Shown in pieces: positions 16,947 through 27,060 of a DNA stretch of 64,000 bases. The notes beneath the pieces were generated by a model. It was not told the DNA's origin, made no database searches, and was given only the letters and a program-made list of their open reading frames with translations. Source of the DNA: Celeribacter marinus (GTDB lineage: Bacteria > Pseudomonadota > Alphaproteobacteria > Rhodobacterales > Rhodobacteraceae). The stretch spans positions 186,001-250,000 of the forward strand of contig NZ_CP012023.1 of NCBI RefSeq assembly GCF_001308265.1, read 5' to 3'. Each line of letters begins with the position of its first letter. The stretch's first letter is position 1. The position numbers and the translations under genes are program-made.

Positions 16947-18164
16947 ATGATAGGACGGTGGAGCAAACCGCCCGTTGTTGAGGTAAGTGAACCTCGCGGC
17001 TTTGACGATTTCGAGCTTCGGCTCGGGGATGTCATGCGCGGTGAACGTGCGACACAGTCCAAATCCTTGCTCGATGTTCAACGCGAACTGAAAATCAAAG
17101 CAACCTACATTTCCGCAATCGAAAATTCCGATCCAAACGTGTTTGAAACCCAAGGGTTCATCGCGGGTTATGTGCGCTCCTATGCGCGCTATCTCGGTCT
17201 TGATCCCGATTGGGCGTTTGAACGGTTTTGCGCCGAGAGTGGATTCGCGGTGGCGCATGGTATGGCACCAGAAGCCTCGTCCAAGCGCGCGGCTCCGGTT
17301 GCGGTCGCCGCACGCGCAAACAAAGACCCATTTTCCGATCCGAATGCCAGTTTTGTGCCGCGCCCAGAAAGCTTTTTGTCGAAGGTCGAGCCTGGTGCAA
17401 TCGGCTCCACGGCTGTCTTGTTGGCGCTTGTGGGTGTGATCGGCTTTGGCGGTTGGTCTATTCTGAACGAAATTCAAAAAGTGCAATTGTCTCCCGTCGA
17501 TCAAACTCCGGGCCTTGTTGCCGAAATCGCGCCGATGCCATCCTCACAAGTGCTTATGGCTGCTGTTGATGAAGGTGTGGGAATTGCTGCGCCCTCTGCC
17601 GATGCGTTTAACCGTCTGTATCGTCCGCAAGCGCTCGATGTACCGGTTCTTGTGCCCCGTGATGGGCCGATTGCAACGCTTGATCCACGCGCCGTTGGAT
17701 CTCTTGGCGACGAGAGCGCCGAGGAGCGGTTGAATGCGATGTCCGGTCTTATGGCTGATGCCGTGACTGCCGATGCGGACGCGATCGCCCCTGTTCAGGT
17801 GGTCGAGCAAGATGCGGCTGAATTGGCGTTGGTTGCGGTCAATGCCACATGGGTGCGTGTGAGTTCCGCCGGTGGCACAGTGTTGTTCGAGAAAATCCTC
17901 AATGCGGGTGAACGCTATGTCCTGCCTGCAACCGAAGATGCCCCAGTGTTGCGCACAGGCAATGCGGGTGGTGTGTATTTCTCGGTAAACGGCCAAGCAT
18001 ACGGCCCTGCCGGTGGCTCCGGTTCTGTCGTTAAAAATATCGCGCTGTCTGTGGCATCTGTGTCAGAGGCGTTCCAGCCCGTTGATCTTGCGGCCAATTC
18101 GGGTGTCGCCGAGATGTTTCGTGTGGCGCAGAATGATGCGATTTTAACGCCCGCGTCCGAATAA
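16947..18164 (+). CDS. RodZ-like helix-turn-helix membrane protein
   Basis: 405 residues. The N-terminal ~100 residues are an Xre-type helix-turn-helix as in RodZ (LGDVMRGERATQSKSLLDVQ, KATYISAIENSDPNVF, GFIAGYVRSYARYLGLD). One membrane helix follows near residue 155 (GSTAVLLALVGVIGFGGW), then a long Pro/Ala-rich periplasmic linker. The C-terminus is a DUF4115 domain (NATWVRVSSAGGTVLFEK, AGERYVLPA). RodZ links MreB to the elongasome, so a role in cell shape is likely. The start has AGGGGC upstream. The following gene, ispG, begins 145 bases later; the pairing is common in Rhodobacteraceae. Confidence 0.85.
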   Translation: MIGRWSKPPVVEVSEPRGFDDFELRLGDVMRGERATQSKSLLDVQRELKIKATYISAIENSDPNVFETQGFIAGYVRSYARYLGLDPDWAFERFCAESGFAVAHGMAPEASSKRAAPVAVAARANKDPFSDPNASFVPRPESFLSKVEPGAIGSTAVLLALVGVIGFGGWSILNEIQKVQLSPVDQTPGLVAEIAPMPSSQVLMAAVDEGVGIAAPSADAFNRLYRPQALDVPVLVPRDGPIATLDPRAVGSLGDESAEERLNAMSGLMADAVTADADAIAPVQVVEQDAAELALVAVNATWVRVSSAGGTVLFEKILNAGERYVLPATEDAPVLRTGNAGGVYFSVNGQAYGPAGGSGSVVKNIALSVASVSEAFQPVDLAANSGVAEMFRVAQNDAILTPASE

Positions 18165-18309
18165 CCCCCATTTTCACTACCTTGATCTGATTGTCCGTCC
18201 CTTGCCATCGCGGTGGCGTGATCTTAGCTGGCGCGCAACGGCTTGCTTGCCTGTGCTGCGCAGCTTATCTATGGCGTGATCCAATTTTTAGCCGCAAGGA
18301 CCGTACCCC

Positions 18310-19440
18310 ATGTCCCATAATCCGATCCGCCCTTGGCGCAATATTGACCGCCGCGTGAGCCGTAAAATATGGGTTGGGGATGTGCCTGTGGGGGGCGATG
18401 CGCCGATCACCGTGCAGACCATGACCAACACCGATAGTGGCGATGTCAAAGCGACTTTGGCCCAAGTCATGCGCGCGGCAGAAGCGGGCGCGGACATTGT
18501 GCGCATCTCCGCCCCTGATGTCGCGGCAACAACGGCCCTCAAAGAGATTTGTCGCGAAAGCCCTGTGCCGATCGTGGCCGACATCCATTTTCACTACAAA
18601 CGTGCGATTGAGGCGGCTGAGGCGGGGGCGGCGTGTCTGCGGATCAATCCGGGAAATATCGGGGATGAGAGCCGCGTCAAAGAGGTGATCAAAGCGGCCA
18701 AGGACAACAATTGCTCGATCCGTATCGGCGTCAATGGCGGGTCGTTGGAAAAGCACCTGTTGGATAAATACGGCGAGCCATGTCCGGACGCGATGGTCGA
18801 AAGTGGCCTTGATCACATTAAAATTCTCGAAGACAACGATTTTCACAACTTCAAAATTTCGGTCAAAGCATCGGACGTCTTTATGGCCTCTGCCGCCTAT
18901 CAACAATTAGCGGAGGCTACGGATGCACCAATCCACCTTGGTATCACCGAGGCGGGCGGCTTGATGTCGGGCACGATCAAATCGGCCATTGGCATGGGGC
19001 AACTGTTGTGGATGGGCATAGGCGACACGATCCGTGTGAGCCTGTCGGCGGATCCCGTTGAGGAGGTCAAGGTCGGCTATGAAATCCTGAAATCGCTTGG
19101 CCTGCGCCACCGTGGTGTGAACATCATTTCGTGCCCGTCTTGTGCGCGTCAGGGCTTTGACGTGATCAAAACGGTTGAGGCGTTGGAGCAGCGCCTTGAG
19201 CACATCAAAACGCCGATGTCTCTGTCGATCATTGGTTGTGTGGTGAACGGCCCCGGTGAGGCGCTGATGACCGATGTGGGGTGGACAGGCGGCGGTGCGG
19301 GCCATGGTATGGTCTATCTGGGCGGCAAGCAAAGCCACAAGATGGACAATGAGCGTATGGTCGAGCACATCGTAGAACAGGTCGAAGCCAAAGCCGCCGA
19401 GATCGCAAAGACGCTGGCCGCAGATGAGGCGGCGCAATAA
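18310..19440 (+). CDS. ispG: 4-hydroxy-3-methylbut-2-en-1-yl diphosphate synthase
   Basis: 376 residues, usual length for bacterial IspG (GcpE). It reduces methylerythritol cyclodiphosphate to HMBPP in the MEP isoprenoid pathway using a [4Fe-4S] cluster. Cluster-ligand motifs are visible at the C-terminal end: [14 protein letters not shown] (two Cys) and [12 protein letters not shown] (one Cys), followed by a late Glu-rich helix. The N-terminal TIM barrel includes [26 protein letters not shown] and [10 protein letters not shown] rho-independent terminator lies just downstream. Start ATG at 18310. Confidence 0.95.
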   Translation: MSHNPIRPWRNIDRRVSRKIWVGDVPVGGDAPITVQTMTNTDSGDVKATLAQVMRAAEAGADIVRISAPDVAATTALKEICRESPVPIVADIHFHYKRAIEAAEAGAACLRINPGNIGDESRVKEVIKAAKDNNCSIRIGVNGGSLEKHLLDKYGEPCPDAMVESGLDHIKILEDNDFHNFKISVKASDVFMASAAYQQLAEATDAPIHLGITEAGGLMSGTIKSAIGMGQLLWMGIGDTIRVSLSADPVEEVKVGYEILKSLGLRHRGVNIISCPSCARQGFDVIKTVEALEQRLEHIKTPMSLSIIGCVVNGPGEALMTDVGWTGGGAGHGMVYLGGKQSHKMDNERMVEHIVEQVEAKAAEIAKTLAADEAAQ

Positions 19441-19468
19441 CCGCCAATCCTTAGGGTCAAGCCGTAAC

Positions 19469-19500
19469 AAAAAAGCCCCGCAACGTGTCGGGGCTTTTTC
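19469..19500. terminator. Bidirectional rho-independent terminator between ispG and dsbA-like gene
   Basis: AAAAAGCCCCG / CGGGGCTTTTT stem of 11 pairs with loop CAACGTGT, flanked by an A-run on the left and a T-run on the right, so it can stop transcription from both convergent genes. Confidence 0.9.
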
Positions 19501-19529
19501 TTAACTTAATGCTGTAGTGATCTGATAAA

Positions 19530-20297
19530 TCAGCGATTTTGCCTAAGATCGGCCACGATTTCGTTCATCGCATCAAACGGCACGTAGCCCCGAATGAGTT
19601 GTTCGCCCATCACAAAGGTTGGCGTGCCTGAAATTTGGAAAATCTGGCCAAGCTGTTGGTTGCGGCCCAAAATCTCGTTGACCGCGTCACTGTCGGTGGC
19701 GGCCATAACGGCGTCGCCGTCCAGACCTAAATCTTTTGCCATCCGTTTGAGGCTGCCCTCGGTCACGTTGCCGCGCGTGGTCATCAACGCATCATGGATC
19801 GCGTCATAGGCCTCGACGCCGCCAACGGAACGGACCGCCAGTGCAAACCGCGCGGCCAGAACACTCTCTTCGCCCAAAATGGGATATTCTTTGACGATGA
19901 GTTTGATGTTGCCGTCTTTTTCAAGCAGGGCTTTGACATCGGGGTAGGCTTTTTTGCAATAACCGCACCGGTAATCCGAGAACTCGACAAAGACCAAATC
20001 GGCATCGGGGTTGCCGTAGACCAGATCGCCCTCGGCCTCGAACAGATCGGCGGCGTGGGCCGCAATCAGACCCGCTTCGCCCGCTTCTTGGGCGGCTTGT
20101 TGGCGTTGATTATAAACGTCGACCGCCTCCATCAAGACCTCTGGGTTTTCCATCAGGTAGGCGCGAACCTCGGCCCCGAATGCGGCGCGTTCGGCGCTAG
20201 ACATGTCGGAAAGATCAAGGGCATGTGCCCCAAACGCCGTCGATGCCGTCAAAAGGGCGGCTGTCGTGAGGCGGGTCAAAAAGCGGGGCAGAGCCAT
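19530..20297 (-). CDS. Periplasmic DsbA-family thiol oxidoreductase
   Basis: 255 residues from the ATG at 20297 (MALPRFLTRL), which has a GGAGAG ribosome site and begins a clear Sec signal peptide (LTTAALLTASTAFGAHA, cleavage near ALDL). Further upstream in-frame codons are not part of it. The mature protein has a ~70-residue helical N-terminal extension, then a thioredoxin-fold DsbA domain with active site C-G-Y-C in FVEFSDYRCGYCKKAYPDV and the cis-Pro loop ISGTPTFVMG. The extension plus CGYC resembles Com1/BdbD-type or ScsC-like proteins. It should form or shuffle disulfides in periplasmic proteins. Confidence 0.88.
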   Translation of the reverse strand: MALPRFLTRLTTAALLTASTAFGAHALDLSDMSSAERAAFGAEVRAYLMENPEVLMEAVDVYNQRQQAAQEAGEAGLIAAHAADLFEAEGDLVYGNPDADLVFVEFSDYRCGYCKKAYPDVKALLEKDGNIKLIVKEYPILGEESVLAARFALAVRSVGGVEAYDAIHDALMTTRGNVTEGSLKRMAKDLGLDGDAVMAATDSDAVNEILGRNQQLGQIFQISGTPTFVMGEQLIRGYVPFDAMNEIVADLRQNR

Positions 20298-20473
20298 GTG
20301 GTATCTCTCCGTTGAAAATCTGGTTGCAAATCGTCTACCACATCGGAGGCGTGGGTCCACCCAACACTTGCGTGACCCTCGGTCGCAGGTCCACCATCTC
20401 GGCGCTGTGGCGTTGCAATTGTGCGCGCCAAGTGGCATCGCTTGAGGAACACCGTGAACCAAAAGGCCCGCCC

Positions 20474-21622
20474 ATGAAAACCTCCCGTCGAAGCAATGTT
20501 GATCCCTTTATCGTCATGGACGTGATGGAGGCGGCACGCGCCGCCGAGGACGCGGGGCGTCATGTGATCCATATGGAAGTGGGCCAACCTTCGACCGGTG
20601 CCCCCGCCAATGCGCGTGCCAAACTGGCCGCCGCGATGGAGGCGGGACCACTTGGCTACACCGTGGCGCTTGGGCTGCCCGAATTGCGCCGCGCCATTGC
20701 GGGGCTTTATGCCGACTGGTACGGCGTGAGCGTCGATCCGTCCCGCGTTGTGGTCACATCCGGCTCGTCGGGCGCGTTTATCCTTGCGTTCACCGCACTG
20801 TTTGATGCGGGGGGCAAGGTGGCCTTGGGCGAGCCGGGGTATCCGTCTTATCGGCAAATTCTGAGCGCCTTGGATATCGAACCCGTTGGCATCCAATCCA
20901 CGCCCGAGAACCGCTTGCAACCGGCCCCTGCGCAAATTCCCGATGATGTGGACGGGTTGATTGTCGCCAGTCCGGGCAATCCGTCCGGCACCATGCTAGA
21001 CCGTGCGGCTATGGCCGCTCTGATCGAGACCTGTGCGGCCAAAGGGATCTCGTTTATCTCGGACGAGATTTATCACGGCGTTCACTACGACACGCGCGCG
21101 GTGACGGCGTTGGAAATCAGCGATGATGTCTACGTTATCAATTCGTTTTCAAAGTACTTCTCGATGACCGGTTGGCGGGTGGGCTGGATGATCGTGCCCG
21201 AGGATCATGTTCGGGTTGTTGAACGCTTGGCGCAAAACCTGTTTATCTGTCCGCCACATGCCGCCCAGATCGCCGCTCTTGGTGCGCTTGAGGCGCGTGA
21301 TGCGTGCGAGGCCCATATCGAAGTCTACGCGCAAAACCGCGCGCTAATGATGCAAGAGCTGCCCAAAATCGGATTTGACAAGATCGCGCCGCCGGACGGG
21401 GCGTTCTACATCTATGCCGATGTGTCTGATTTGACGCAGGATAGTCGGGCGTTTTGTGCGCAAATCCTTGATGAGGTGGGGGTTGCTGTCACGCCTGGGC
21501 TTGATTTCGACCCTGTGCGCGGGGCGCAAACCATGCGGTTTTCCTATGCGCGCTCAACGGCGGATATCCGCGAAGGTTTGTCGCGGCTTCACGCGTTTAT
21601 GAGTAACCGCACCAAGGGCTAG
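20474..21622 (+). CDS. PLP-dependent aminotransferase, class I/II
   Basis: 382 residues from ATG 20474 (MKTSRRSNVDPF); the frame extends upstream but without family similarity. Fold-type I aminotransferase of the aspartate/alanine group: HMEVGQPSTGAP, TSGSSGAFILAF, VASPGNPSGTM (the N-P-x-G motif), ISDEIYHGVHYD and the PLP Lys in NSFSKYFSMTGWRVGWM; the C-terminal Arg is in MRFSYARS. The substrate is not clear; such genes are annotated as pyridoxal-phosphate-dependent or aspartate/tyrosine aminotransferases. It is divergent from the DsbA-like gene. Confidence 0.88.
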   Translation: MKTSRRSNVDPFIVMDVMEAARAAEDAGRHVIHMEVGQPSTGAPANARAKLAAAMEAGPLGYTVALGLPELRRAIAGLYADWYGVSVDPSRVVVTSGSSGAFILAFTALFDAGGKVALGEPGYPSYRQILSALDIEPVGIQSTPENRLQPAPAQIPDDVDGLIVASPGNPSGTMLDRAAMAALIETCAAKGISFISDEIYHGVHYDTRAVTALEISDDVYVINSFSKYFSMTGWRVGWMIVPEDHVRVVERLAQNLFICPPHAAQIAALGALEARDACEAHIEVYAQNRALMMQELPKIGFDKIAPPDGAFYIYADVSDLTQDSRAFCAQILDEVGVAVTPGLDFDPVRGAQTMRFSYARSTADIREGLSRLHAFMSNRTKG

Positions 21623-21684
21623 GATCGACAGGCTCCACCCGTTAAGGTGCGTGCAACGTCAAAGCGGTGTGAAAAGAGTAGGGT

Positions 21685-22926
21685 GTGGGTGTGATCGGGG
21701 CAGCAGTGAGACAGGGTGTAACGGTGATGGGGCTTTGCCTTGGTCTGGCGTGTGCGGCGATTGGTGCACAGGCGCAAGAGGTGTTTACCGCGCTGACATC
21801 GGCATCGAATACGGGCTCGGTTGTCTCCGAGGAGGGGGCGAATACCGTGCTTACCTTGCATCTGGGGCAACCCGTTGCGTTTCGCGTGTTCACATTGAGT
21901 GACCCGATGCGTCTGATTGTGGACTTTTCCGAAGTGGATTGGGCGGGGTTTGACACGCAGGCCTTTGATCGCTCCGAGGCGGTTTTGGGCCTGCGCGTGG
22001 GTCTGTTTCGCTCCGGTTGGTCGCGTATGGTGATCGACCTTGATGTGCCATTGCAGGTTAAAACCGCACAAATGACGCGCGGCGCATCGGATGCGGTGTT
22101 GCGGTTGGTCTTATCCCCCACGGACGTCGAGCAATTTGTGGCCAAAGCCGGTGCGCCTGAGGCTGCACAATTTGCACGGGTTGCGCGTCCGGCATCTGAT
22201 TTGGCGCGGTCACACACCCCGAGCGGGCCGATGGTTGTGATGCTGGATCCCGGTCACGGCGGCATTGATCCGGGGGCCGAGCGTGACGGGTTGAAAGAGG
22301 CCGATTTGATGCTGACCTTTGCCCAAGAGTTGCGCGATATCTTGGTGCGGGCCGGCGGGTTTGAGGTGGTCTTGACCCGCGATGACGACAGTTTTGTCCC
22401 GCTTGAGGCGCGGATCACACGCGCGCATGAGGCGGGGGCAGATGTGTTTATCTCGCTACATGCCGATGCGATTTCCGAAGGGCGCGCCGAGGGTGCGACC
22501 GTCTATACGTTGGCGGATCGGGCATCCGATGAGGCCTCGCGCAAATTGGCCGAGCGCCATGATCGCGCCGATATTCTGTCTGGTGTCGATTTGAGCGACC
22601 AAGATGACGTGATCGCGGGGGTTTTGCTCGATATGGCGCGCACGGAGACGCAACCGCGCACCGATGCCTTTGCCAATGCGTTGGTTGCGGCCCTTGAGAG
22701 CAGTGTGGGGATGCACAAACGTCCGCGCCTTGAGGCGGGGTTTTCGGTGTTGAAATCTGCCGATATTCCGTCTGTTTTGTTGGAGTTAGGGTTTTTGTCA
22801 TCCAATAAGGACCGTGCAAACCTCGATGATCCGGTGTGGCGCGACACGGCGGCGCAGGCGATCCGCGATGCCTTGGTCGCATGGCAACAGATCGATCGGG
22901 CGGCCACGCGTCAATTGCGCAAATAG
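21685..22926 (+). CDS. Periplasmic N-acetylmuramoyl-L-alanine amidase with AMIN domain
   Basis: 413 residues beginning with a GTG and a signal peptide (VMGLCLGLACAAIGAQAQ, cut near AQA-QE). An AMIN-type peptidoglycan-targeting domain lies at about 30-150 (FRVFTLSDPMRLIVDFSE, SGWSRMVIDL). The catalytic Amidase_3 domain follows: MLDPGHGGIDPGAERDG (Zn His), a Glu in GLKEADL, FISLHADA (Zn His), and VLLELGFLSSNKD (catalytic Glu). It cleaves the amide between MurNAc and the stem peptide during cell separation. Domain order and length match AmiC-type enzymes. It lies just upstream of PBP1A, a cell-wall pairing. Confidence 0.9.
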   Translation: MGVIGAAVRQGVTVMGLCLGLACAAIGAQAQEVFTALTSASNTGSVVSEEGANTVLTLHLGQPVAFRVFTLSDPMRLIVDFSEVDWAGFDTQAFDRSEAVLGLRVGLFRSGWSRMVIDLDVPLQVKTAQMTRGASDAVLRLVLSPTDVEQFVAKAGAPEAAQFARVARPASDLARSHTPSGPMVVMLDPGHGGIDPGAERDGLKEADLMLTFAQELRDILVRAGGFEVVLTRDDDSFVPLEARITRAHEAGADVFISLHADAISEGRAEGATVYTLADRASDEASRKLAERHDRADILSGVDLSDQDDVIAGVLLDMARTETQPRTDAFANALVAALESSVGMHKRPRLEAGFSVLKSADIPSVLLELGFLSSNKDRANLDDPVWRDTAAQAIRDALVAWQQIDRAATRQLRK

Positions 22927-23083
22927 CGTCGCAAGTGGCGGCAACTGGCGAAGCCTCGCGCACATACAGTCACATTTTCGCGGGTTGCTTTTGACCGCGG
23001 GCGGCGCTGTGTATAAGGAGAGCCAAAGGTTGGGTCGGGCGAGTCACTAAAGTGCCCGCACCAACAGTGGGAAAGGCGTACAC

Positions 23084-25588
23084 GTGCTTCGGTTTATACT
23101 CTCGTTCTTTGGAACAATTTTTTCGCTCGTGACCACGGGACTGATTTTGCTCGCCTTGGTCATTGGTGGTGTGTTGTGGATGTACAGCCGCGATTTGCCC
23201 AATCACGAGGCCTTGGCGCAATATCAGCCCCCAACCATTTCGCGCATCTACAGCGGCGAAGGTAAAATAATTGACGAGTTTGCGCGCGAACGCCGGTTGT
23301 ATACGCCACCCTCCGAAATCCCTGATCTGGTGAAATTCGCGTTTATTTCTGCCGAAGATAAGAACTTTTATTCGCACCCCGGCTATGACGTGCGCGGAAT
23401 GATTGCGGCGGCGTTGTCGGCGGCACAGGGCGGTCGTTTGCGCGGCGCGTCCACAATCACACAGCAGGTGATGAAGAACTTTTTGCTCTCGTCCGACCGA
23501 TCGGCCGAGCGCAAGATCAAAGAGATCATTCTTGCCTCGCGCCTTGAGCAATCCCTATCCAAAGACGAAATTCTGGCGCTGTATCTCAATGAGATTGATC
23601 TGGGTGCGCGTTCGTTTGGTGTGACGGCGGCGGCGCAGACCTATTTTAACAAGACCTTGTATGAGCTGGCCCCCGAAGAGGCGGCGTTCCTCGCGATCCA
23701 CCCCAAGGCTCCGTATTCCTACCATCCGGTCAAGAACTATGATGCGGCTTTAACGCGCCGCAATTTTGTGCTGCGTGAGATGTATGAAAACGGTTATCTG
23801 GAACAAGCGGCGTATGAAACCGCGCGCCTTGAGCCGATCCGCTCCGTGCAAAACGGCGATTACGAAAGCTTTCGTGCGCAATTGCCAAGCCGCGACTATT
23901 TCACGGACGAAATCCGCCGTCAGTTGAGCCAAGATTTTGGCGAAGAAGAGTTCTTTGAGGGTGGCTTATCGATCCGTGCGACGATTGATCCCGAGTTACA
24001 AGGGGTCGCGGCGCGTGCTCTTGAGGGGCGTCTTGAGACGTTGGACCGTGAGCGCGGTGTGTGGCGTGGTACGGGCAAATCCATTGACGCGGCCATGATT
24101 GACGCGGGCACATGGGAAGAGGCGCTTGGCGATGTACGCGTGGCGCGCGATGTCACACTTGATGGCGGATGGCATGTTGGTGCCGTTGACCAAATTGGCG
24201 ATCAACAGATCACTGTTTTGGTGGAAAAAATCGGCGAGGTTTCCGTGCCGCGCGAGGATATCGCATGGATGCGTGGCAGCTTTGTCGATAATTTTGAGCG
24301 TGGCGATGTCGTGCATGTGCGGCGCATGACCTCGGGCGACAATGGCACTGGTGATTTGATCCGCTGGTCCTTGCGCCAAGTGCCACAAGTTCAGGGCGGT
24401 TTTGTCGCGATGGACGTCAACACAGGGCGCGTGATCGCTATGCAAGGCGGGTTTTCCTACCAAAACTCGGTCTTTAACCGCGCCACACAGGCAACCCGTC
24501 AACCCGGCTCGTCGTTCAAGCCGTTTGTCTATGCCGCCGCCCTCGATAGTGGATTTACCCCTGCGACTATCGTGGTGGATGCCCCGATTGAGGTCAACAC
24601 GCCACAGGGCGTTTGGCGGCCCCAAAATGCGTCCAAGCAGTTTTATGGCCCAACGCCTTTGCGCACAGGGATCGAACAATCGCGCAACCTGATGACCATT
24701 CGTCTGGCCCAAGAGGTCGGAATGGATGTTGTCGCAGGCTACGCCGAACGCTTTGGTGTCTACGATCAAATGGGTCAGTTTCTTGCCTCGTCGCTTGGGG
24801 CGGAGGAAACCACACTTTACAAAATGGTGTCGGCCTATGCGATGTTTGCCAATGGCGGCGAGCGGGTCGAACCCACACTTGTAGACCGTGTCCAAGACCG
24901 GTTTGGGCGCACCGTTTACAAACACGATCAGCGCGGATGTGAGGAATGCAAAGTCGCCTCTTTGGACGCGGGAGTTGCACCGACCATTGTGTCCAACCGC
25001 GAACGGGTCATGGACGCGATCACCGCGTATCAATTGACCTCGATGATGCAGGGTGTTGTCTCGCGCGGTACGGCAAAAGGCCGCGTCAACCTGCCGGTTC
25101 CTGTGGCGGGCAAAACGGGGACGACCAATGACGGTAAAGACGCGTGGTTTGTTGGTTTTACCTCGAACATTGTTGCGGGCTGTTACATCGGCTTTGATAC
25201 GCCGCGCGCCATGCCCGGTGCCTCGGGCGGCGGATTTTGTGGACCTGTGTTTAACGAGTTCATGCAAGAGGCCGTGGCCAAATTTGGCGGCGGCAAGTTT
25301 CGAGTGCCACCGGGGGGGCACTTCATCAAGATCGATCGTTTCACAGGTGCGCGCCTGTCGGATGATGCCTCTGGCGCAAATGTGGTCGCCGAGTATTTCC
25401 GCGATGGCGAAGAGCCAGTGTTTGGCGTGACGTTTGACGGTGGTTTTGCCATGGGGTCGGATTTGCCGATGTTTAATGCAGGCGAGGTGGATAGCGGCGA
25501 ACGTGCGGTTCAAACCACCACTGGCACCACCATTAAAATCCCCAAAAAGGCGACGTTTAACTCGCTGTCATCAGGCGGCCTTTACTGA
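23084..25588 (+). CDS. mrcA: Penicillin-binding protein 1A (bifunctional)
   Basis: 834 residues, inner-membrane peptidoglycan synthase. One N-terminal helix (TTGLILLALVIGGVLWMY) is followed by a GT51 glycosyltransferase domain with catalytic Glu near 91 (FISAEDKNFYSHPGYD), GASTITQQVMKN and KIKEIILASRLEQ. An OB-like domain and then a transpeptidase domain follow, with SxxK in RQPGSSFKPFVY (near 476), SRN in EQSRNLMTIRLAQ, and KTG in PVAGKTGTTNDGKDAWF (near 676). The start is a GTG with AAAGG upstream. prfB follows 119 bases later with no terminator between, so they may be co-transcribed. Confidence 0.94.
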   Translation: MLRFILSFFGTIFSLVTTGLILLALVIGGVLWMYSRDLPNHEALAQYQPPTISRIYSGEGKIIDEFARERRLYTPPSEIPDLVKFAFISAEDKNFYSHPGYDVRGMIAAALSAAQGGRLRGASTITQQVMKNFLLSSDRSAERKIKEIILASRLEQSLSKDEILALYLNEIDLGARSFGVTAAAQTYFNKTLYELAPEEAAFLAIHPKAPYSYHPVKNYDAALTRRNFVLREMYENGYLEQAAYETARLEPIRSVQNGDYESFRAQLPSRDYFTDEIRRQLSQDFGEEEFFEGGLSIRATIDPELQGVAARALEGRLETLDRERGVWRGTGKSIDAAMIDAGTWEEALGDVRVARDVTLDGGWHVGAVDQIGDQQITVLVEKIGEVSVPREDIAWMRGSFVDNFERGDVVHVRRMTSGDNGTGDLIRWSLRQVPQVQGGFVAMDVNTGRVIAMQGGFSYQNSVFNRATQATRQPGSSFKPFVYAAALDSGFTPATIVVDAPIEVNTPQGVWRPQNASKQFYGPTPLRTGIEQSRNLMTIRLAQEVGMDVVAGYAERFGVYDQMGQFLASSLGAEETTLYKMVSAYAMFANGGERVEPTLVDRVQDRFGRTVYKHDQRGCEECKVASLDAGVAPTIVSNRERVMDAITAYQLTSMMQGVVSRGTAKGRVNLPVPVAGKTGTTNDGKDAWFVGFTSNIVAGCYIGFDTPRAMPGASGGGFCGPVFNEFMQEAVAKFGGGKFRVPPGGHFIKIDRFTGARLSDDASGANVVAEYFRDGEEPVFGVTFDGGFAMGSDLPMFNAGEVDSGERAVQTTTGTTIKIPKKATFNSLSSGGLY

Positions 25589-25707
25589 TCCGCCCCCCCC
25601 CGTGCGCGCGGCGATAGAGGATGCACCAGTTTGGTGCGGGGCTTGTATCGCGGCGCGGGGGCGCGTATCTGTCTGCCCAAAGAATTCAAGTTCCCGAAAG
25701 GTGCCCC

Positions 25708-26832
25708 GTGCGCGCAGAGATCGAAAACTCCGTCGAAAAAATCCGCAAATCCATCGCGCTGTTGAAGCAGCGTCTGGACTGGGAAACCGCGCCGCATCGG
25801 TTGGAGGAATTCAACGCGATGATCGAGGATCCGACCCTTTGGGACGATCCAGAGCGCGCGCAAACCCTGATGCGTGATCGACAGATGTTGATGGATGCGG
25901 TGGCCACGGCCACAGGTATCGAGCAAGATATGAATGACAATATCGAGTTCATAGAGATGGGCGAGATGGAAGATGACCAAGAGGTCATCACCGATGCCGA
26001 AGAGGCGCTAAAAGCGCTCGAACTCAAAGCCGCCGAAAAAGAGTTGGAAGCCCTGTTAGACGGCGAGGCCGATGGCAACGACACGTTCCTCGAAATCAAT
26101 TCGGGGGCTGGTGGCACCGAGAGCTGTGATTGGGCGTCGATGTTGGCGCGTATGTATGTGCGGTGGGCGGAGAAAAAAGGCTACAAGGTCGAGTTGCAAT
26201 CCGAGAGCGCGGGCGAAGAGGCGGGTATTAAATCTGCCGCCTATAAAATTTCGGGTCACAACGCGTACGGTTGGCTGAAATCCGAAAGCGGTGTGCATCG
26301 CCTCGTGCGGATCTCGCCGTTTGATTCCGCCGCCAAGCGCCACACCTCGTTTACGTCCGTGAAAGTCTACCCCGTGGTCGATGACAACATCGAGATCGAG
26401 GTGAACCCCTCCGATATTCGCATTGATACCTATCGCTCCTCGGGGGCGGGCGGTCAGCACGTCAACACCACCGATTCCGCCGTGCGCATCACCCACCACC
26501 CCACGGGGATCGTTGTGACAAGCTCCGAGAAATCGCAGCACCAAAACCGTGACATCGCGATGAAGGCGCTTAAATCGCGCCTCTATCAGATCGAATTGGA
26601 CAAACGCTCGGCCTTGGTCAACGAAGTCCATGAAAATGCGGGCGATGCGGGGTGGGGCAACCAAATCCGCTCTTATGTTCTTCAGCCGTATCAAATGGTT
26701 AAAGACCTGCGCACGAACTTTGAGACCTCAGATACCAAGGGTGTTTTGGATGGGGCCCTCGACGGTCTTATGGCCGCGACACTGGCGCAAAACGTGTCGG
26801 GTAAATCGCGCGCGGACGCACAGGGCGAGTAA
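25708..26832 (+). CDS. prfB: Peptide chain release factor 2
   Basis: 374 residues from a GTG at 25708 ([18 protein letters not shown] upstream). It releases nascent peptides at UGA and UAA. The stop-codon-recognition tripeptide SPF is in [16 protein letters not shown], and the catalytic GGQ (248-250) is in [17 protein letters not shown]. The gene is one uninterrupted frame: the UGA frameshift control seen in many bacteria is absent, as is usual in alphaproteobacteria. The N-terminal helical domain, rich in Glu, is complete. A terminator lies 44 bases downstream. Confidence 0.95.
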   Translation: MRAEIENSVEKIRKSIALLKQRLDWETAPHRLEEFNAMIEDPTLWDDPERAQTLMRDRQMLMDAVATATGIEQDMNDNIEFIEMGEMEDDQEVITDAEEALKALELKAAEKELEALLDGEADGNDTFLEINSGAGGTESCDWASMLARMYVRWAEKKGYKVELQSESAGEEAGIKSAAYKISGHNAYGWLKSESGVHRLVRISPFDSAAKRHTSFTSVKVYPVVDDNIEIEVNPSDIRIDTYRSSGAGGQHVNTTDSAVRITHHPTGIVVTSSEKSQHQNRDIAMKALKSRLYQIELDKRSALVNEVHENAGDAGWGNQIRSYVLQPYQMVKDLRTNFETSDTKGVLDGALDGLMAATLAQNVSGKSRADAQGE

Positions 26833-26875
26833 GACACCAATCGTTCGCGTCCGATACACACGATAACGTTTTTTG

Positions 26876-26912
26876 AAAAGCGCCGCGGGAAACCGTTGGC
26901 GCTTTTGCTTTT
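26876..26912 (+). terminator. Terminator after prfB
   Basis: Stem AAAAGCGCC (26876-26884) with GGCGCTTTT (26898-26906), loop 13 bases with some internal pairing, followed by GCTTTT. It ends the mrcA-prfB unit. Confidence 0.75.
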
Positions 26913-26988
26913 GCGGTGGGCGTGTTTCGCGTGACGCGGGGGGGCTTAAACAAATCACAATAATTGCATCTTATGTGACAAACTCACG

Positions 26989-27002
26989 GACATGGCCGTG
27001 TC
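26989..27002. promoter_or_regulatory. Near-palindrome upstream of the sulfur cluster
   Basis: GACATGGCCGTGTC is an inverted repeat with one mismatched pair, about 60 bases before the first possible start codon of the sulfur genes. It is a candidate operator only. No ArsR-type regulator (BigR/SqrR), which usually controls such clusters, lies within the window. Confidence 0.25.
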
Positions 27003-27060
27003 GCTCGGGTAGAAATCACGCAAACAAAGCGCGAAAAGCGCATCTAAAAAGGAAACGCAC

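Noticed and set aside
23996..25513. 505-codon frame on the minus strand across mrcA
   Set aside because: A shadow of the PBP1A gene; the + strand carries SxxK, SRN and KTG motifs, and the antisense product has no recognisable features.
25621..25760. Programmed frameshift in prfB
   Set aside because: The frame is continuous from the GTG at 25708 and no internal TGA or shift site is present at the usual place.
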